Shown: positions 1-10,367, counted from the stretch's first letter. The stretch: 64,000 nucleotides of DNA from Molossus alvarezi (GCA_037176705.1 CM073886.1:5084001-5148000), one strand, 5' to 3'. Notes: a model not told the origin generated them from the letters alone. Numbers and translations are program-made.

Positions 1-2352
1 TTGTTTATCTTTTTGAAAAACCAGCTCTTTGTTTCATTGATCTTTTGAATTGTTTTTTTGGTCTCTATGTCATTTATTTCTGCTCTGATCTTTACTATTT
101 TCTTCCTTCTACTTGCTCTGGGGTTTTCTTTTTGTTTGCTTTCTAGTTCTTTAAGTTGTAAGGTTAGACAGTCAATTAGAAGTTTTTCTTGTTTCTTGAG
201 GTAGGCCTGTAGTGCTATGAACTTCCCTCTCAGAACTGCTTTTGCTGCATCCCATAGATTTTGTGCTGTTGTGTGTTTGTTTTCATTGGTTTCCAGGAAG
301 TTTTTAATTTCTTCCTTGATTTCCTTGGTAACCCATTCATTGTTTAATAACATGCTATTTGACCTCCACGTATTCAAATGTCTTTGCATGTTCTTATTGC
401 AATTGATTTCTAGTTTCATGCCATTGTGATCTGAGAAGATGCTTGATATGATTTCAGTCTTCTTGAACTTGTAGAGATTTAGTTTGTGTCCTATCATGTG
501 GTCTATTTTTGAGAATGTCCCATGTGCACTTGAGAAGAATGTGAATTCTGTAGTTTTGGGGTATAATTCTCTGTAGATATCTATTAAATCCATTTGGTCT
601 AGTGCTTCATTTAGAGTCTCTGTTTCCTTGCTAATTTTTTTGTCTAGAGGATCTATCCAGTGATGTCAGTGGGGTGTTGAAGTTTTCTGCTATGACTGTA
701 TTGCTGTTGATTTCTCCTTTGAAGTGCTCCAGAAGATTTTTAATATATGTTGGTGCTCCTATATTGGGTGCATATATGTTTACCAAGGTTATATCTTCCT
801 GTTGGATAGATCCTTTCAATATTATGTAGTGGCCTTCTTTGTCTCTAGTTATGGCCTTCATTTTGAAATCTATTTGATCAGATATGAGTATTGCTACCCC
901 AGCTTTTTTTTCCTTTCCATTTGCTTGGAAGATTTTTTTTTCCATCCCTTCACTTTCAACCTGTGTGAGTCTTTTGTTGTGAGGTGGATCTCTTGTAAAC
1001 AACATATAGATGAGTCATGCTTTCTTATCCAATCAGCTATTCTGTGTCTTTTTATCAGAGCATTCAGTCCATTTACATTTAAGGTGATTATTGATATGTA
1101 CTTGTTTATTGCCATTTATGTTTAGTGTGGTTATATTTTTATTCTTCCTATTTCCTCTACTAATTACAGCAGTCCTTTTAACATTTCTTGCAGTGCTGGT
1201 TTGGTGCTAATGTATTCCCTTAGCCTTTTTTTGTCTGGGAAGCTCTTTATTTGACCTTCTATTTTGAATGAGAGCCTTGCTGGGTAGAGTAGTCTACTCT
1301 GCTGTTTAGACATTCCAATGTGGTTTTTATTTCTGATATGTCATTCTTAATTTGTTCTTGGTGGTTTTAATTTCTAATTTGTTGATTTTCAACATCTCTA
1401 TGTCCTTACTCATGCTGTTGAGCTTCCTCAATATCATGGTCTTGAATTCTAGCTCTGGTAACTTGCTTAACTGCTCCACATTTATCTTTGGTAAAGGTCT
1501 CTTTTTCTTTCATTTGGCTTTTGTTTCTGTGTTTCACCATTTTGGCTATCACAGTGGGCTTTGAAGCCTGCCAAATTTTCCCTGTGTGTGTTGGTGTTTT
1601 GCTGTTTGTGGCTCCCTCTCCTGGGTTTGGATGAGTGATGGAGGACCCATGTTAAACACCACTGTCAAGTCTTACTTTCCTGGTTAGAGTTGCTAGCGCA
1701 GGAATGGTACTGTTATCCTCTAACTTTTTGCCTGGAGGCTAGCAGTCCAGGTTACTTGAAGAGTTTTGGGTTGTTAGTTGATTGAAAAACTCCCTTAGGT
1801 GCTCAGCATAAGGGGATTTCCCGAGGGTGGGGCAGATGCTGGTTGCTAGTGAGCCTTGATTTGCATTTCAATGGCCCACATGGTGGGGTTGAATCTCCGA
1901 GGGAGGGGCTGCTGCCTCTCCCCAGAGCCCTGGGAAGGAGCAATATGGCCATCATCCTGTGTGGCTGCAACTCAGCAAAAGCTCTGAGTGACCTCCAAAT
2001 CCTGAGCGTCCCCACACAGTTCCAGTCCAGTCTGCCCTCCGTGTGCCGGAGCCCAAGGTGAGTGGCTGTGGCTGTTTTAGCATCTTTCTCGGCTCTGCGC
2101 TGTGGAGCCGCCTGGGAGTGTGACCTGAGGGCGCTGCTCCCAGCTAAGGCCACTGCTGTCTGTGGGCTCCCAGCCCCCCTCTTGTGCCTCTGCAGTCCTA
2201 CCAGGATCGAGTCAGTGTCCCTGGTTATATGATCCTCACAAGCTGCTTTTCTGTTGCTTTTTCCCATTGATTTGTCTTTATTTTAGTTGTAATTCCAGTT
2301 TGGTCCCGGGAGATGGTCTGTGTAGCTTGCATTCACTTCACCGCCATTTTGG
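1..2352 (-). mobile_element. L1 retrotransposon L1-A (cut by window edge; ORF1 deleted)
   Basis: Antisense LINE-1. Read on the minus strand, the 5' end lies near 2352 with an ATTCCAAAATGGCGG start (YY1-like site typical of L1 5' ends), followed by about 0.8 kb of 5'UTR, a remnant of ORF1 (about 1320-1560), and ORF2 beginning at the ATG at 1115 with the endonuclease-domain start MAINKYISIITLNVNGLNAL. The element continues past position 1. It is nearly identical to L1-C at 50-56 kb: conceptual products of matching segments differ at about one residue in 70-76. ORF1 carries an internal deletion of roughly 470 bp compared with L1-C, joined near 1293-1305. ORF2 is frameshifted at A-runs near 935 and 640, so the copy is not autonomous. 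Confidence 0.93.
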
Positions 2353-2876
2353 AATTCCCATTTTTCCATTTTTTGTTCAGATAGAGCGGGAGGGAGAGAG
2401 GGAGGGAGAGAGAGAGATGGGCGGGGGGAGAAACATCGATGTAAAAGGGACATATCGCCCTGGCCGGTTTGGCTCAGCGGTTGGAGCGTCGGCCTGCGGT
2501 CCTGAGAGACCCGGGTTCGGTTCCCGCTAAGGGCATGTACCTCGGTTGCAGTTTGTCCCCGGCCCTGGTTGGTCGTGCGGGTGGCAGCCACTCGATGTGT
2601 CCCTTTCACGTCGATGTTTCTCTCTCTCTCTCTTCCTCCCGCTCTATCTGAACAAAAAATGGAAAAATGTCCTCGGGTGAGGATAAAAAAATAAATAAAT
2701 AAAAATAAATAAATAAATAAATAAAAGGGACATATCGAATGGCCGCATCCTGCATGACCCCAACTAGAGGGCCAGGGACAAACTGCCACCTTGTTACATG
2801 TCCTTAGCGGGAACCAAACCCAGGTCTCTGGTTTGCAGGCCGACGCTCCAACCGCTGAGCCAAACTGGCCAGGGCC
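2353..2876 (-). mobile_element. VES SINE, outer copy, split by a nested SINE
   Basis: Antisense bat VES SINE. Its tail/body starts at 2353 and its tRNA-like head (complement of GGCCAGTTTGGCTCAGCGG) ends at about 2876. It abuts the 5' end of L1-A with no obvious duplication, and lacks the usual CCTCACCCGAGGACA segment at its tail side. It is interrupted by the sense VES at 2458-2722. Confidence 0.88.
2458..2722 (+). mobile_element. VES SINE nested inside another VES
   Basis: Complete sense VES: tRNA-like head CCCTGGCCGGTTTGGCTCAG with A box and B box, body, CT-rich stretch, GGTGAGGAT motif and an (AAAT)n tail at about 2687-2722. It is bracketed by a perfect 15-bp target-site duplication, AAAAGGGACATATCG, at 2443-2457 and 2723-2737. 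This shows it inserted into the older antisense VES. Confidence 0.95.
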
Positions 2877-2944
2877 GTACTTTTCGACATGGTTATGGGA
2901 GGAGGCTAGTACTGTGTTTACCTATGCCGCCATCTTGACTGGAA
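2877..2944 (-). mobile_element. Short L1 5'-end-like fragment
   Basis: Read on the minus strand this stretch begins GTCAAGATGGCGGCATAGG, the kind of YY1-containing sequence seen at the 5' end of many mammalian L1s. Only about 65 bp are present before it meets the VES. Assignment rests on this motif alone. Confidence 0.4.
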
Positions 2945-3430
2945 GTTTTTTTTCCTTTTTATGGTTTAAAAATATTTCACTGTATGTAGAAACCACATTT
3001 TGTTTATCCATTCATTGGTCAATGGACACCTGGGTCATTTCCACTGTTCAGTTATTGTGAATAATGCTGCTATGAACAAGGCTGTACAAATATTTGTTTG
3101 AGTTGCTGCTTTCACTTCTTTGGGGTATTTTCCCAGAAGTGGAATGCTGGGTCACATGGTAATTCTATGTTTAATTTTCCGAGGACCCTCCATACTGTTT
3201 TCCATAGCGGCTGCACCATGCCATGTTCCCACCAGCTGTGCACGGGGTTCCAATTCTCCACATCCTCACCTACACTTGCTTTTTTTTTTTCTTTCTAATA
3301 GCCATCCTAATGGGTATAAGGTGGTATCTTACTGTGTTTTTTTTTTTCCATTTTTTTCATTGCATTCCCTAATATTTATTTTTATAGTACAACTTTACAG
3401 AATTGGGTTTCATTTACTAGTAATTTAGCT
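2945..3430 (-). mobile_element. Old L1 fragment (3' part of ORF2)
   Basis: Diverged antisense L1. It carries the familiar 3' ORF2 landmarks in reverse: TGGACACCTGGGTCATTTCC, AATAATGCTGCTATGAAC and CCATAGCGGCTGCACCA. No open frame survives. It is older than L1-A to L1-D judging by substitutions. Confidence 0.85.
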
Positions 3431-4158
3431 TGCTTTCTATATTGATAATCACTGAATTGGAGTCAGTGTTCACTGATACCAAATACTTTTTTTTTTTTAG
3501 CTATAAAACTTTATACTTTTGGAGAATTAGGAGAATAGTATTACATAACTAGAACTTAAGATTTACCTCTGGATTTTAGAGTCATTATGCTGTATTCCTG
3601 TGGATTAAATACAAGGCCATTTAAAAATTACTTTTAATATATGTAAAATAAACAATAAACACCCCCCCCCAATAAATGAACATGTAAAATTGGCTTGTCT
3701 TATACACCTGCATTTCTTAAGTTCTGGAAAATAATTAAAAACAGATAGAATGCCCATATGCTGTTTTCTTATATCCTTTTCAGGAGTCAATACAGAATAG
3801 TGGCTTAAATGCCTTGGACCCCACAGCACTTTTCAAGGGGCAGAGTTGAGGTGGTTAAGCACACGTCAGAGTACTCAGCAGGACAGAACAGGCCTCCTGT
3901 CCTGGATTTGCCACCTGTTTTCATTATTTATAATTGATAAGGTGGCTATGATTGATCATAAAGCCCTACTAGGTGATGCATTATATATAAGTACAGGTTT
4001 GTTATAGAAAAAGTAGAGAATACAAATGAAGAGAAGAAAATACTAATAAACTACCTATCTCATAGCCCTGACAGCACCACTATTAACATTTTGACATATG
4101 CCCATCTACTCTTTCTATTCATGTATGTACTCACACATACAAATCTGCAAAATTTTTT
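3431..4158. other. Unassigned AT-rich intergenic DNA
   Basis: I see no gene, no recognisable repeat family and no long structure here apart from a short C-run at 3661-3670. The final bases (4141-4158) are the left target-site duplication of the VES that follows. Confidence 0.5.
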
Positions 4159-4400
4159 TTAAATCTTCACCTGAGGATATATATTTTTTCCATTTATATC
4201 TTCAGAGAGAGTGGGAGGGAGAGAGAGAAGAGAAATAAACATCATGTGAGAGAGACACATGGATTGGTTGCCTCCCACAGACCCCCACCAGTGCTGGGGA
4301 CCAATGGCAACTGAAGTACATGCCCTTTACTGGAATCAAACCCGCGACTCTTTGGTCCTTGGGCCGACGCTCTAACTGCTGAGCCAAACTGGCCGGGGCT
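4159..4400 (-). mobile_element. VES SINE
   Basis: Antisense VES with CCTGAGGATAT tail segment, GA-rich stretch and a tRNA-like head ending CAAACTGGCCGGGGCT. Flanks resemble each other (AAATCTGCAAAATTTT at left, AAATTTGCAAACTTTT at right), consistent with a diverged target-site duplication. Confidence 0.92.
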
Positions 4401-5559
4401 AAATTTGCAAACTTTTAAAATTAAAAAAGAAAAGATACTTTTATTCTTCCAAGATGAATCATGTGAAATTCATAGACAAATGTTTTCTAAATCAAAAATT
4501 GACAAAGGTTGGAAGACATTTCCCATCATTTAGGGATTGAGAATAAGCCTCTTGTTAAAAGGATTAAATTAACATCCCGGGGATAATTGGTGTTTTTTGA
4601 GGATGCTGACTATTTATAAATAATACAAATAACCACCAGATGGGCAACAGGACAGTACAGTTGGCCATTTCTGAAGAGAATGTGTAATTTTGCCACTGAT
4701 AAAATGTCAACGTTAGTAAATTCAGTATTACTAAAAAATTTTCAGGTATTGAGAAGTGTCATTAAGTGTGAAGGATTGCAAAGGGACTGCCACAGTTCAC
4801 AGTGCCATTTTCATTAGAAAAGGTGGAAAATAGTTATGCCTAATCCCACCATGCAAACCTAATATTTCTATGAATTTTCTTTTAGTTTTTTTTTTTTTTA
4901 TAAAAGTGCATTCACATGTAGTAATATTTGACTTTTTGCATATAAAATCATTCTCTGTGGTACTATTGCTTGCTCTTTGTTAGTGCCCATTTTAATAGGT
5001 GTATAACCCATAGGGTTGATGTGTTATAGTCTATGCATCCATTTCCTTATGGTGAACACTTAATTTGGGTCTCTTTCCACCACTACTTTTTTTTTGGTTT
5101 TGTTTATATACTATGTAGCACTGCTGCAGTAAATATTTTGGTGCACAAAACATGTTTACTTCTGAGGAGTTTATTTTTTCTTTCAGATAATTCGGTCACA
5201 TTTACTGACCAAGGGGTCTGAGCATCTTTATAGTTCTTATTACTAAAAAATCATTTTAGTATGAAAAATTCCAAGCACATAAAAAAGAAGAAAGGTCTTA
5301 ACACCTTCCTCACACCCTGCAGCAATTAAACACTTGGCCAATCTTGTTTCACCCACACGCCTGCCATTCCTGGTCCCCATAATTTCCAAGCAAATCCCTG
5401 CATCATATTCCAATTTTGTGAACATAGATCTTTAAAAGATAAAGACTCTTTAAAAAGAGAGCCACATTGCACCTGTCACACCTAAAAACCCTGACCACTA
5501 TGTAGCTAGCGACCACACTGTTCCGTTGTCGTGTAAGCTTTACCAGTAGTCTGAGTCCG
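4401..5559. other. Intergenic DNA with a faint L1-like stretch
   Basis: No gene is supported. Around 5020-5230 there is a weak match to antisense L1 ORF2-end phrases (ATCCATTTCCTTATGG, AGCACTGCTGCAGTAAATAT). The remainder is unassigned. Confidence 0.45.
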
Positions 5560-5789
5560 GGTCCAAGCGGAGACCCAGCCGGCAGTGGGCGGCTGTCCGC
5601 AGGGCTGACGCTCCTTCCCCGCTGCCAGCGCGGAGAGCGGAGAGCCGGGCGCACGGCCGTCTGCGTCCCACCCGCTCCGGGTCTGGAGAGGGAGCCCCGG
5701 GCTAGGCCTGGGACCCCGCAGCGACCGGCGCCTGGGTTTCCACCTGCGCCGCTTCAGGAGGAGGTGGCTTTGGGCAGCCGTGCGCAGCC

Positions 5790-5935
5790 CCGCCCCGCCC
5801 CACTCTGCCCGGCCCCGCCCCGCCCCACTCTGCCCGGCCCCGCCCCGCCCCACTCTGCCCGGCCCCGCCCCGCCCCGCCCCTTGCCGCCCCGCCCCGCCC
5901 CTCGCTGCCCCGCCCCGCCCCGCTCCTCTCCTCGC
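5790..5935. repeat. GC-box tandem repeat in the CpG island
   Basis: Three near-perfect copies of a 25-bp unit (GGCCCCGCCCCGCCCC followed by ACTCTGCCC), then degenerate CCCCGCC-type units. Each unit carries two overlapping GC boxes, so the array holds roughly a dozen. On the minus strand it is G-rich and could form G-quadruplexes. Confidence 0.9.
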
Positions 5936-5939
5936 CTCT

Positions 5940-5975
5940 CCAGCAGGACTCAGAGCAGCGGAGCGGGCACCGCAG
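5940..5975 (+). other. OTOA: Candidate non-coding exon 1 (3' end) of OTOA
   Basis: The sequence runs from a pyrimidine-rich stretch (CTCCTCTCCTCGCCTC) through AGCAGGACTCAGAGCAGCGG to CGCAG|GTGAGG, a strong consensus donor at 5976. The ATG exon at 18977 begins with only four non-coding bases after its acceptor, so an upstream non-coding exon is required somewhere. This is the best-placed candidate. The transcription start is unknown, so the left boundary is arbitrary. Confidence 0.35.
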
Positions 5976-6210
5976 GTGAGGTGCGCGCAGCGGTCCTAGA
6001 GGAAGACACCGGGGAGGGCTGGGCGCGGGGGGCGGGGCGGGGGGCACGGTTGGCAAGCTCAGGGAGCAGGGGACACGGGCTGGGGGTTCACCGCAGGGCC
6101 TCTCCAGGGAAGGGGCACAAAACATGTGTGGGGCGGCAGATGACAGGGGGTGGGCAAAGGGCGGGCACAGCGACTTTAAGGGGTCCCGAGTAAGGGGCGT
6201 CCATGGGGGA

Positions 6211-6212
<2 letters not shown>

Positions 6213-6244
<32 letters not shown>
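6213..6244. repeat. (TG)n microsatellite
   Basis: About 16 TG dinucleotides just 3' of the CpG island. Confidence 0.97.
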
Positions 6245-6246
<2 letters not shown>

Positions 6247-6494
6247 ATGAAACTTCAGCAAAGGGATGCGAACTCATTAATCATAAGAACAACAATGACG
6301 ACAGCTTTGGAATAGTAATATAAGCAGCAAAACAGTAATAACAGTGGCCACTGGTCATTGGGTTGGTATGTGTGCCAGTGCTGGGCTTGGTTCTGACATA
6401 TGTTACTTTTTACCTCAGAGCTCTGTGAGCAAGAAATGGGAAAATGCACGTAAAGCAAATGTGTTGGACACTTTTATGAACTTTAAACATGTTT

Positions 6495-6615
6495 GCATAG
6501 TCTTTGTGAGAGAGTTACTATTGCCATCCCCATTGTGCAGAGGCAGGAACGAAAGCCCAGAGAGGTTAAGGAATTCGCCCAACAGCACACAGCTAGTAAA
6601 GGATGGCCCGAGTTA
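6495..6615 (-). mobile_element. MIR SINE fossil
   Basis: Antisense MIR core: GAAAGCCCAGAGAGGTTAAGG, then CACACAGCTAGTAAAGGATGG. Diverged, ancient mammalian SINE. Confidence 0.8.
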
Positions 6616-6689
6616 CAGCCACCTGAAGCCTTAGGTTCAGGGCTGCTGAGCAGAGGCCTGAGAGCAAAGCTGGTAAATCCTTTAGCTCC

Positions 6690-6815
6690 GGGTTTTGGGT
6701 CTGGCCCTGACACTTTATAGCTGTGTGACCTGGGGCAGGCCCCTTGGCCTCTTAGAATCAGTTTCCTCATTTGTGAAATAGATAATAGTTGCCTCAGATT
6801 CCACAAGGATGAAGT
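6690..6815 (+). mobile_element. MIR SINE fossil
   Basis: Sense MIR core: AGCTGTGTGACCTGGGGCAG, then CAGTTTCCTCATTTGTGAAATAG. Confidence 0.85.
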
Positions 6816-8401
6816 GAGAAGGCAGTTGAGGACATGCGGTGCGTTCTGTCTCCAGTGGTTGCTGGGTTCTGATTACCAGGGAGTCAGGCAGCCTGCACCG
6901 GGACCCCCTCTGCCACTGGCATGCTGTGTGATCTCTGCATGTCTGAACTCCGCTCAGACTGACCCTCAGGACTGTAGAAAGTGTCGCGGGAGGCAGGGCC
7001 TGGCACAGGGAAGATGCTCAGTGAGACCGCTTCTTTCTCCTTTCGTTATGGAATCCCCAGCTCTCCAGTTTGTTCTCCGGAGACTAAGAGAGGAAGAGGA
7101 ATGGCTGTCCTGAGTCTCACCTTCAGGGCCAGGGCTGGGACAGGAGCTCAGGCTCCATACCTCTAGTTCATTCCCTGGGGTTCTACACCCCTGTGAGCCT
7201 GGCCTTCCAACACCAAGGTTTGAAATGAAATCCAAATCCAGGTCGATCAGCCTGGTACCCTACAAGCCAGACAAGGTAGTGCATTTTGCATTATAGTAAG
7301 GAAAATGGTATCTTGGGGGGAGGGGGGGCTGGAAAAGCTCCAAGTTGGTATCAGCAGGCCCATATGTAAGTGTCCACGGAACAGACCTTAAATGGAGCTG
7401 CTTCGAAGACGGTCGAACTCCTTGTCATTGTGAATGTTGATTTGCATCTGGAATGGGATGCCCAGCAGTGGAGGAACCTCTCAGTATCTTTGCAAGTTTC
7501 ATAGAAAATGAAATGTTCTCATCCAGAGGGTGAGCAACTTGTCCTTGTTCCCCTGTGACACTCCCCGGAAACTGGATGGTTGGTCTCCCTGCTCATCCAA
7601 ATGAGCGTAGTTTCTCAGGAAACTGTTCATTTAAGGTTTGTGGTTATTTTTGTGCTTTCATTGTAGGTTCAAAGGCGGTCCTTGCTTGCCTGATTTCCAC
7701 CTGCTATCTGCAGGGGTGGGGGACTGTTTTGGTGGCGAAGGGGTGGGGCTGATAGAGAAAGCTATGGACTCCCTAGTCACCACTACCCTGCTCAGGCCTT
7801 TCAGTCCTTTTGGCCAACCTCCTAAAGGAGAGTGACCCGAAGGACTTTTAATTCAAACCATTGGGTTGGGGTTCCGTTGGAATGGGCGTCTGTGTCAGTA
7901 ATTACAAACTTCTCCGTGGGGTTAATGGGAGGCTGTAACCAGAAGCACAAGGCGCTTCATTGTCTGGGAAACTGGAGTACTGACTGAGGCCGGTGCCCCA
8001 GGGCAGCTGACCGAAGGACAAGGAGAAAACAGGGTCCAAGGCTCTCCAGAGCCAAAAAGACCTAAACCCAGTAAGAGTTTGTAAGAGATTGGAAAGACCG
8101 TCCTGGGGGCAGGGTTGGTGGGTCAGGATGCATCTGCAAAGTGCTTTGAAATCCAGTTTAGAAGGCGCAGCTTTTGGTGTCTGGAGATTTCAAAAATTTT
8201 ATTTTGTTTTTGTCCTGGGCAGTAAAATGAGCATTACTGTTTCCAAAGCTGGTTGTGGAAGCCCCTTGGGGGATAAAAAATCTATTTGCATAACAGGCTA
8301 GACAATACCTAGGAAATCTGTAGGAAAGAATGCTTGGGCACCTCTGAAATAAGTTGGAAAGACATGGTCGTGCATTATGTTCCTGTTAAGAGGGAGTATC
8401 T
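6816..8401. other. Non-coding DNA, no repeat family recognised
   Basis: I find no conserved exon or strong element. There is a short G-run near 7314-7328. This would lie in the first OTOA intron if the CpG island is its promoter. Confidence 0.45.
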
Positions 8402-8609
8402 AGCCCGGCCGGTGTGGCTCAGTGGCTGAGCGTCGTCCCATGCATAAAGAGGTCACCAGTTTGATTCACAGTCAGGGCACATGCCTGGTTGCTGGCTTGA
8501 TCCCCAGTGGGGGACGTGCAGGAGGCAGCTGATCCATGTTTCTATCTGTCTCTCCCTCTCCCTTCCTCCTTCTCTAAGAAAATCAGTAAAACATATTTGT
8601 AAAAAGAAA
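8402..8609 (+). mobile_element. VES SINE (GTGTGGCTCAG subtype)
   Basis: Sense VES of the second subtype, with CGGCCGGTGTGGCTCAGTGG head and a CTCTCCCTCTCCCTTCC body. Flanked by near-identical direct repeats (AGAGGGAGTATCT at left, AGAGGGGGTATCT at right). Confidence 0.93.
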
Positions 8610-8694
8610 AAGAGGGGGTATCTGTATTTGGGGTGTGGAGTTAGGAGCATTTCTGGGGTGGTCCTCCCTCTCCAAACTTGACCAAAACAAAGCA

Positions 8695-8775
8695 TCCCTG
8701 GTCGGTTTGGCTCAGAGGTTGGAGCGTCGGCCTACGGACCAGAGAGTCCCAGGTTTGGTTCCTGTTAGGGGCACA
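8695..8775 (+). mobile_element. 3'-truncated (tailless) VES SINE
   Basis: Only the first ~81 nt of a VES, essentially the tRNA-related head (GGTTTGGCTCAG A box, GTTTGGTTCCTG B box), is present. Body and A-tail are absent. It is bracketed by a target-site duplication: GACCAAAACAAAGCA at 8680-8694 and GACCAAAAAACAAAGCA at 8776-8792 (two extra A). It is therefore a true insertion and not the remains of a deletion. Confidence 0.82.
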
Positions 8776-8799
8776 GACCAAAAAACAAAGCAGTCTTTT

Positions 8800-9064
8800 T
8801 TGTTTTTCTTTTTTTTGGTTAATCCTCACCCAGGGATATTTTTCCATTAATTTTTAGAGAGGAGGGAGGGAGGGGGAGAGACAAAGAGAGAGAGAAATCA
8901 ATGTGGGAGAGACACATCGATTAGTTACTTCCTGCGTGACCCCCCTGACTGGGGCTGGGAATCAAAACTGCAACCCCAGGTACATACCCTTGATTGGAAA
9001 TCGAACCCATGACCCTTCAGTCTGTGAGCCAATGTTCTAACCACTGAGCAACACTGGCCAGGGC
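8800..9064 (-). mobile_element. VES SINE
   Basis: Antisense VES from the AATCCTCACCCAGGGATA tail segment, through a GA-rich body, to the head ending ACTGGCCAGGGCT. Confidence 0.93.
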
Positions 9065-9101
9065 TGTTTTGCTTTTGCTTTTCAAAAATTGATGATGTAG
9101 C

Positions 9102-9308
9102 CCAGGTGTGGTTCAGTGGCTGGGCATCGACCCATGCACCAGGAGGTCACCAGTCCAGTTCCTGGTCAGGGCATGTGCCCATGTTGTGGGCCAGATCCCC
9201 AGTGGGAGGCATGCAGGAGGTGGCCAGTCAATGTTCTCTCTCATTCATGTTTCTATCTCTCTCTCCCTCTCCCTTCCTCTCTCTCTAAAATCAATAAAAA
9301 ACCAAACA
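9102..9308 (+). mobile_element. VES SINE (GTGTGG subtype)
   Basis: Sense VES, head CCCAGGTGTGGTTCAGTGG to AAATCAATAAAAAA tail. Flanks share GATGATGTAG / AACGATGTAG, a plausible diverged target-site duplication. Confidence 0.92.
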
Positions 9309-9514
9309 AAATCAACGATGTAGAAAATTTCAAACACATACAAAAGTGGACACAAGAATATAACGAACCTCATGTATCCATCACCCAGCTTCCATTGTCC
9401 ATCCATGGCCAACATTTCCCACCTGACCAGTCCCCCACCTATCTCCTCCCTCTTGTATTATTTTGAAACCATCTCAAACATCACATTTCTTTTGTAAATA
9501 TGTAAGTATGTAGC

Positions 9515-9826
9515 TCTAAAAGGGAGATGGCAAAGTTTTCAGTAAGCAAAGACTAAGTATTTTTAGCTTTGTGGACCGGCGGTCTCCGTCCCGACTTCTC
9601 AGCTCCGCTTATGTAGTGTGAAAACAGCCCTAGACAATATTTAAAAGAATGAGCATGGCTGTGTGCCAATAAAACTTTATTAATGGACATAAAATTACAT
9701 AAAATTTTCGTGTCTCAAGAAATATTGTTCTTTAGATTTTTTAAACCATTTTTAGCTTATGAGCCTCACAAAACCAGGGAGCTCATTGAATTTGCTCTTG
9801 AGTTATAGTTTGCTGACCCCTGTTGG
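9515..9826. mobile_element. Ancient non-autonomous DNA-transposon-like repeat
   Basis: Phrases CAAAGACTAAGTATTTTTAG, CAATAAAACTTTATTAATGG and TTTGCTGACCCCTG match a common old mammalian repeat I believe to be of hAT/Charlie type. The family name is not certain. Confidence 0.5.
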
Positions 9827-10350
9827 AGAGGCCATCAAGAGCACAGGACCACAGGTTGACCCGGGAGCTGGCCGTGGGCCATCAGGGGCTCCTCACCCCT
9901 CCCCTGTCCTTGGAATGTAGTTCTGCCCACTGGTCCCACAGTGGGAGCTGTTTTCAGGGACGCAGCCTGGAGACAGCAATGTGCTGTTGGGACCGTCTGG
10001 ACTGAACATGTCACTGAACCCTGTTAAGGCCACTGCATAAACGTTTCAGATTCTGGTGGACAGAGACCGACTCATTCGCAGCCGCCCAAGACAAGCCTGG
10101 TAAGGAGGTTCTCTTGTTTATAAAACTGCCACCCACCAGCCTGGAGTGACCTGTCTGTCCCTCTTTGCCCTCTGCGTGTGGGGCCAGCTTGCAAACCGAC
10201 AAGCTGGTTTGCCAAAAAGGCCAGCTCCTTTAACAGAGACAGACTCCTTTAAAAATAAAACCTCAATTCTGTTAACAAACTTAAAAATATTTACAATAAT
10301 TCTTTAAAAATCTTTACACATTCAGTCAGGGCTCACATTCCTCAGCTGTC
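9827..10350. other. Non-coding DNA, nothing recognised
   Basis: No exon, repeat family or structure that I can support. Confidence 0.4.
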
Positions 10351-10367
10351 TCCTACTTTTTGTTTTT

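Larger units (their letters stand above)
5560..6080 (+). promoter_or_regulatory. CpG island, candidate OTOA promoter
   Basis: A sharp island of very high G+C with many CpG dinucleotides stands out from AT-rich flanks. It contains a run of CCCCGCCCC (complement of the Sp1/KLF GC box GGGGCGGGG) at about 5790-5930 and a 5' splice-site-like CGCAG|GTGAGG at 5971-5981. It lies 13 kb upstream of the first OTOA coding exon and there is no other recognised gene in between. It could alternatively serve a divergent neighbour to the left: in human, METTL9 and IGSF6 lie on that side of OTOA. The island is seen; its assignment to OTOA is inference. Confidence 0.6.

Noticed and set aside
2458..2550. tRNA gene at the VES head (A box TGGCTCAGCGG, B box GGTTCGGTTCC)
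   Set aside because: The head belongs to a SINE with body and A-tail, repeated some thirty times; no intact cloverleaf or isolated tRNA gene was seen here or at the other copies.
5754..6193. Overlapping Pro/Ala/Arg-rich frames in the CpG island, both strands
   Set aside because: They result from the CCCCG tandem repeat and absence of stops in GC-rich DNA. No domain, no splice-consistent partner exon.
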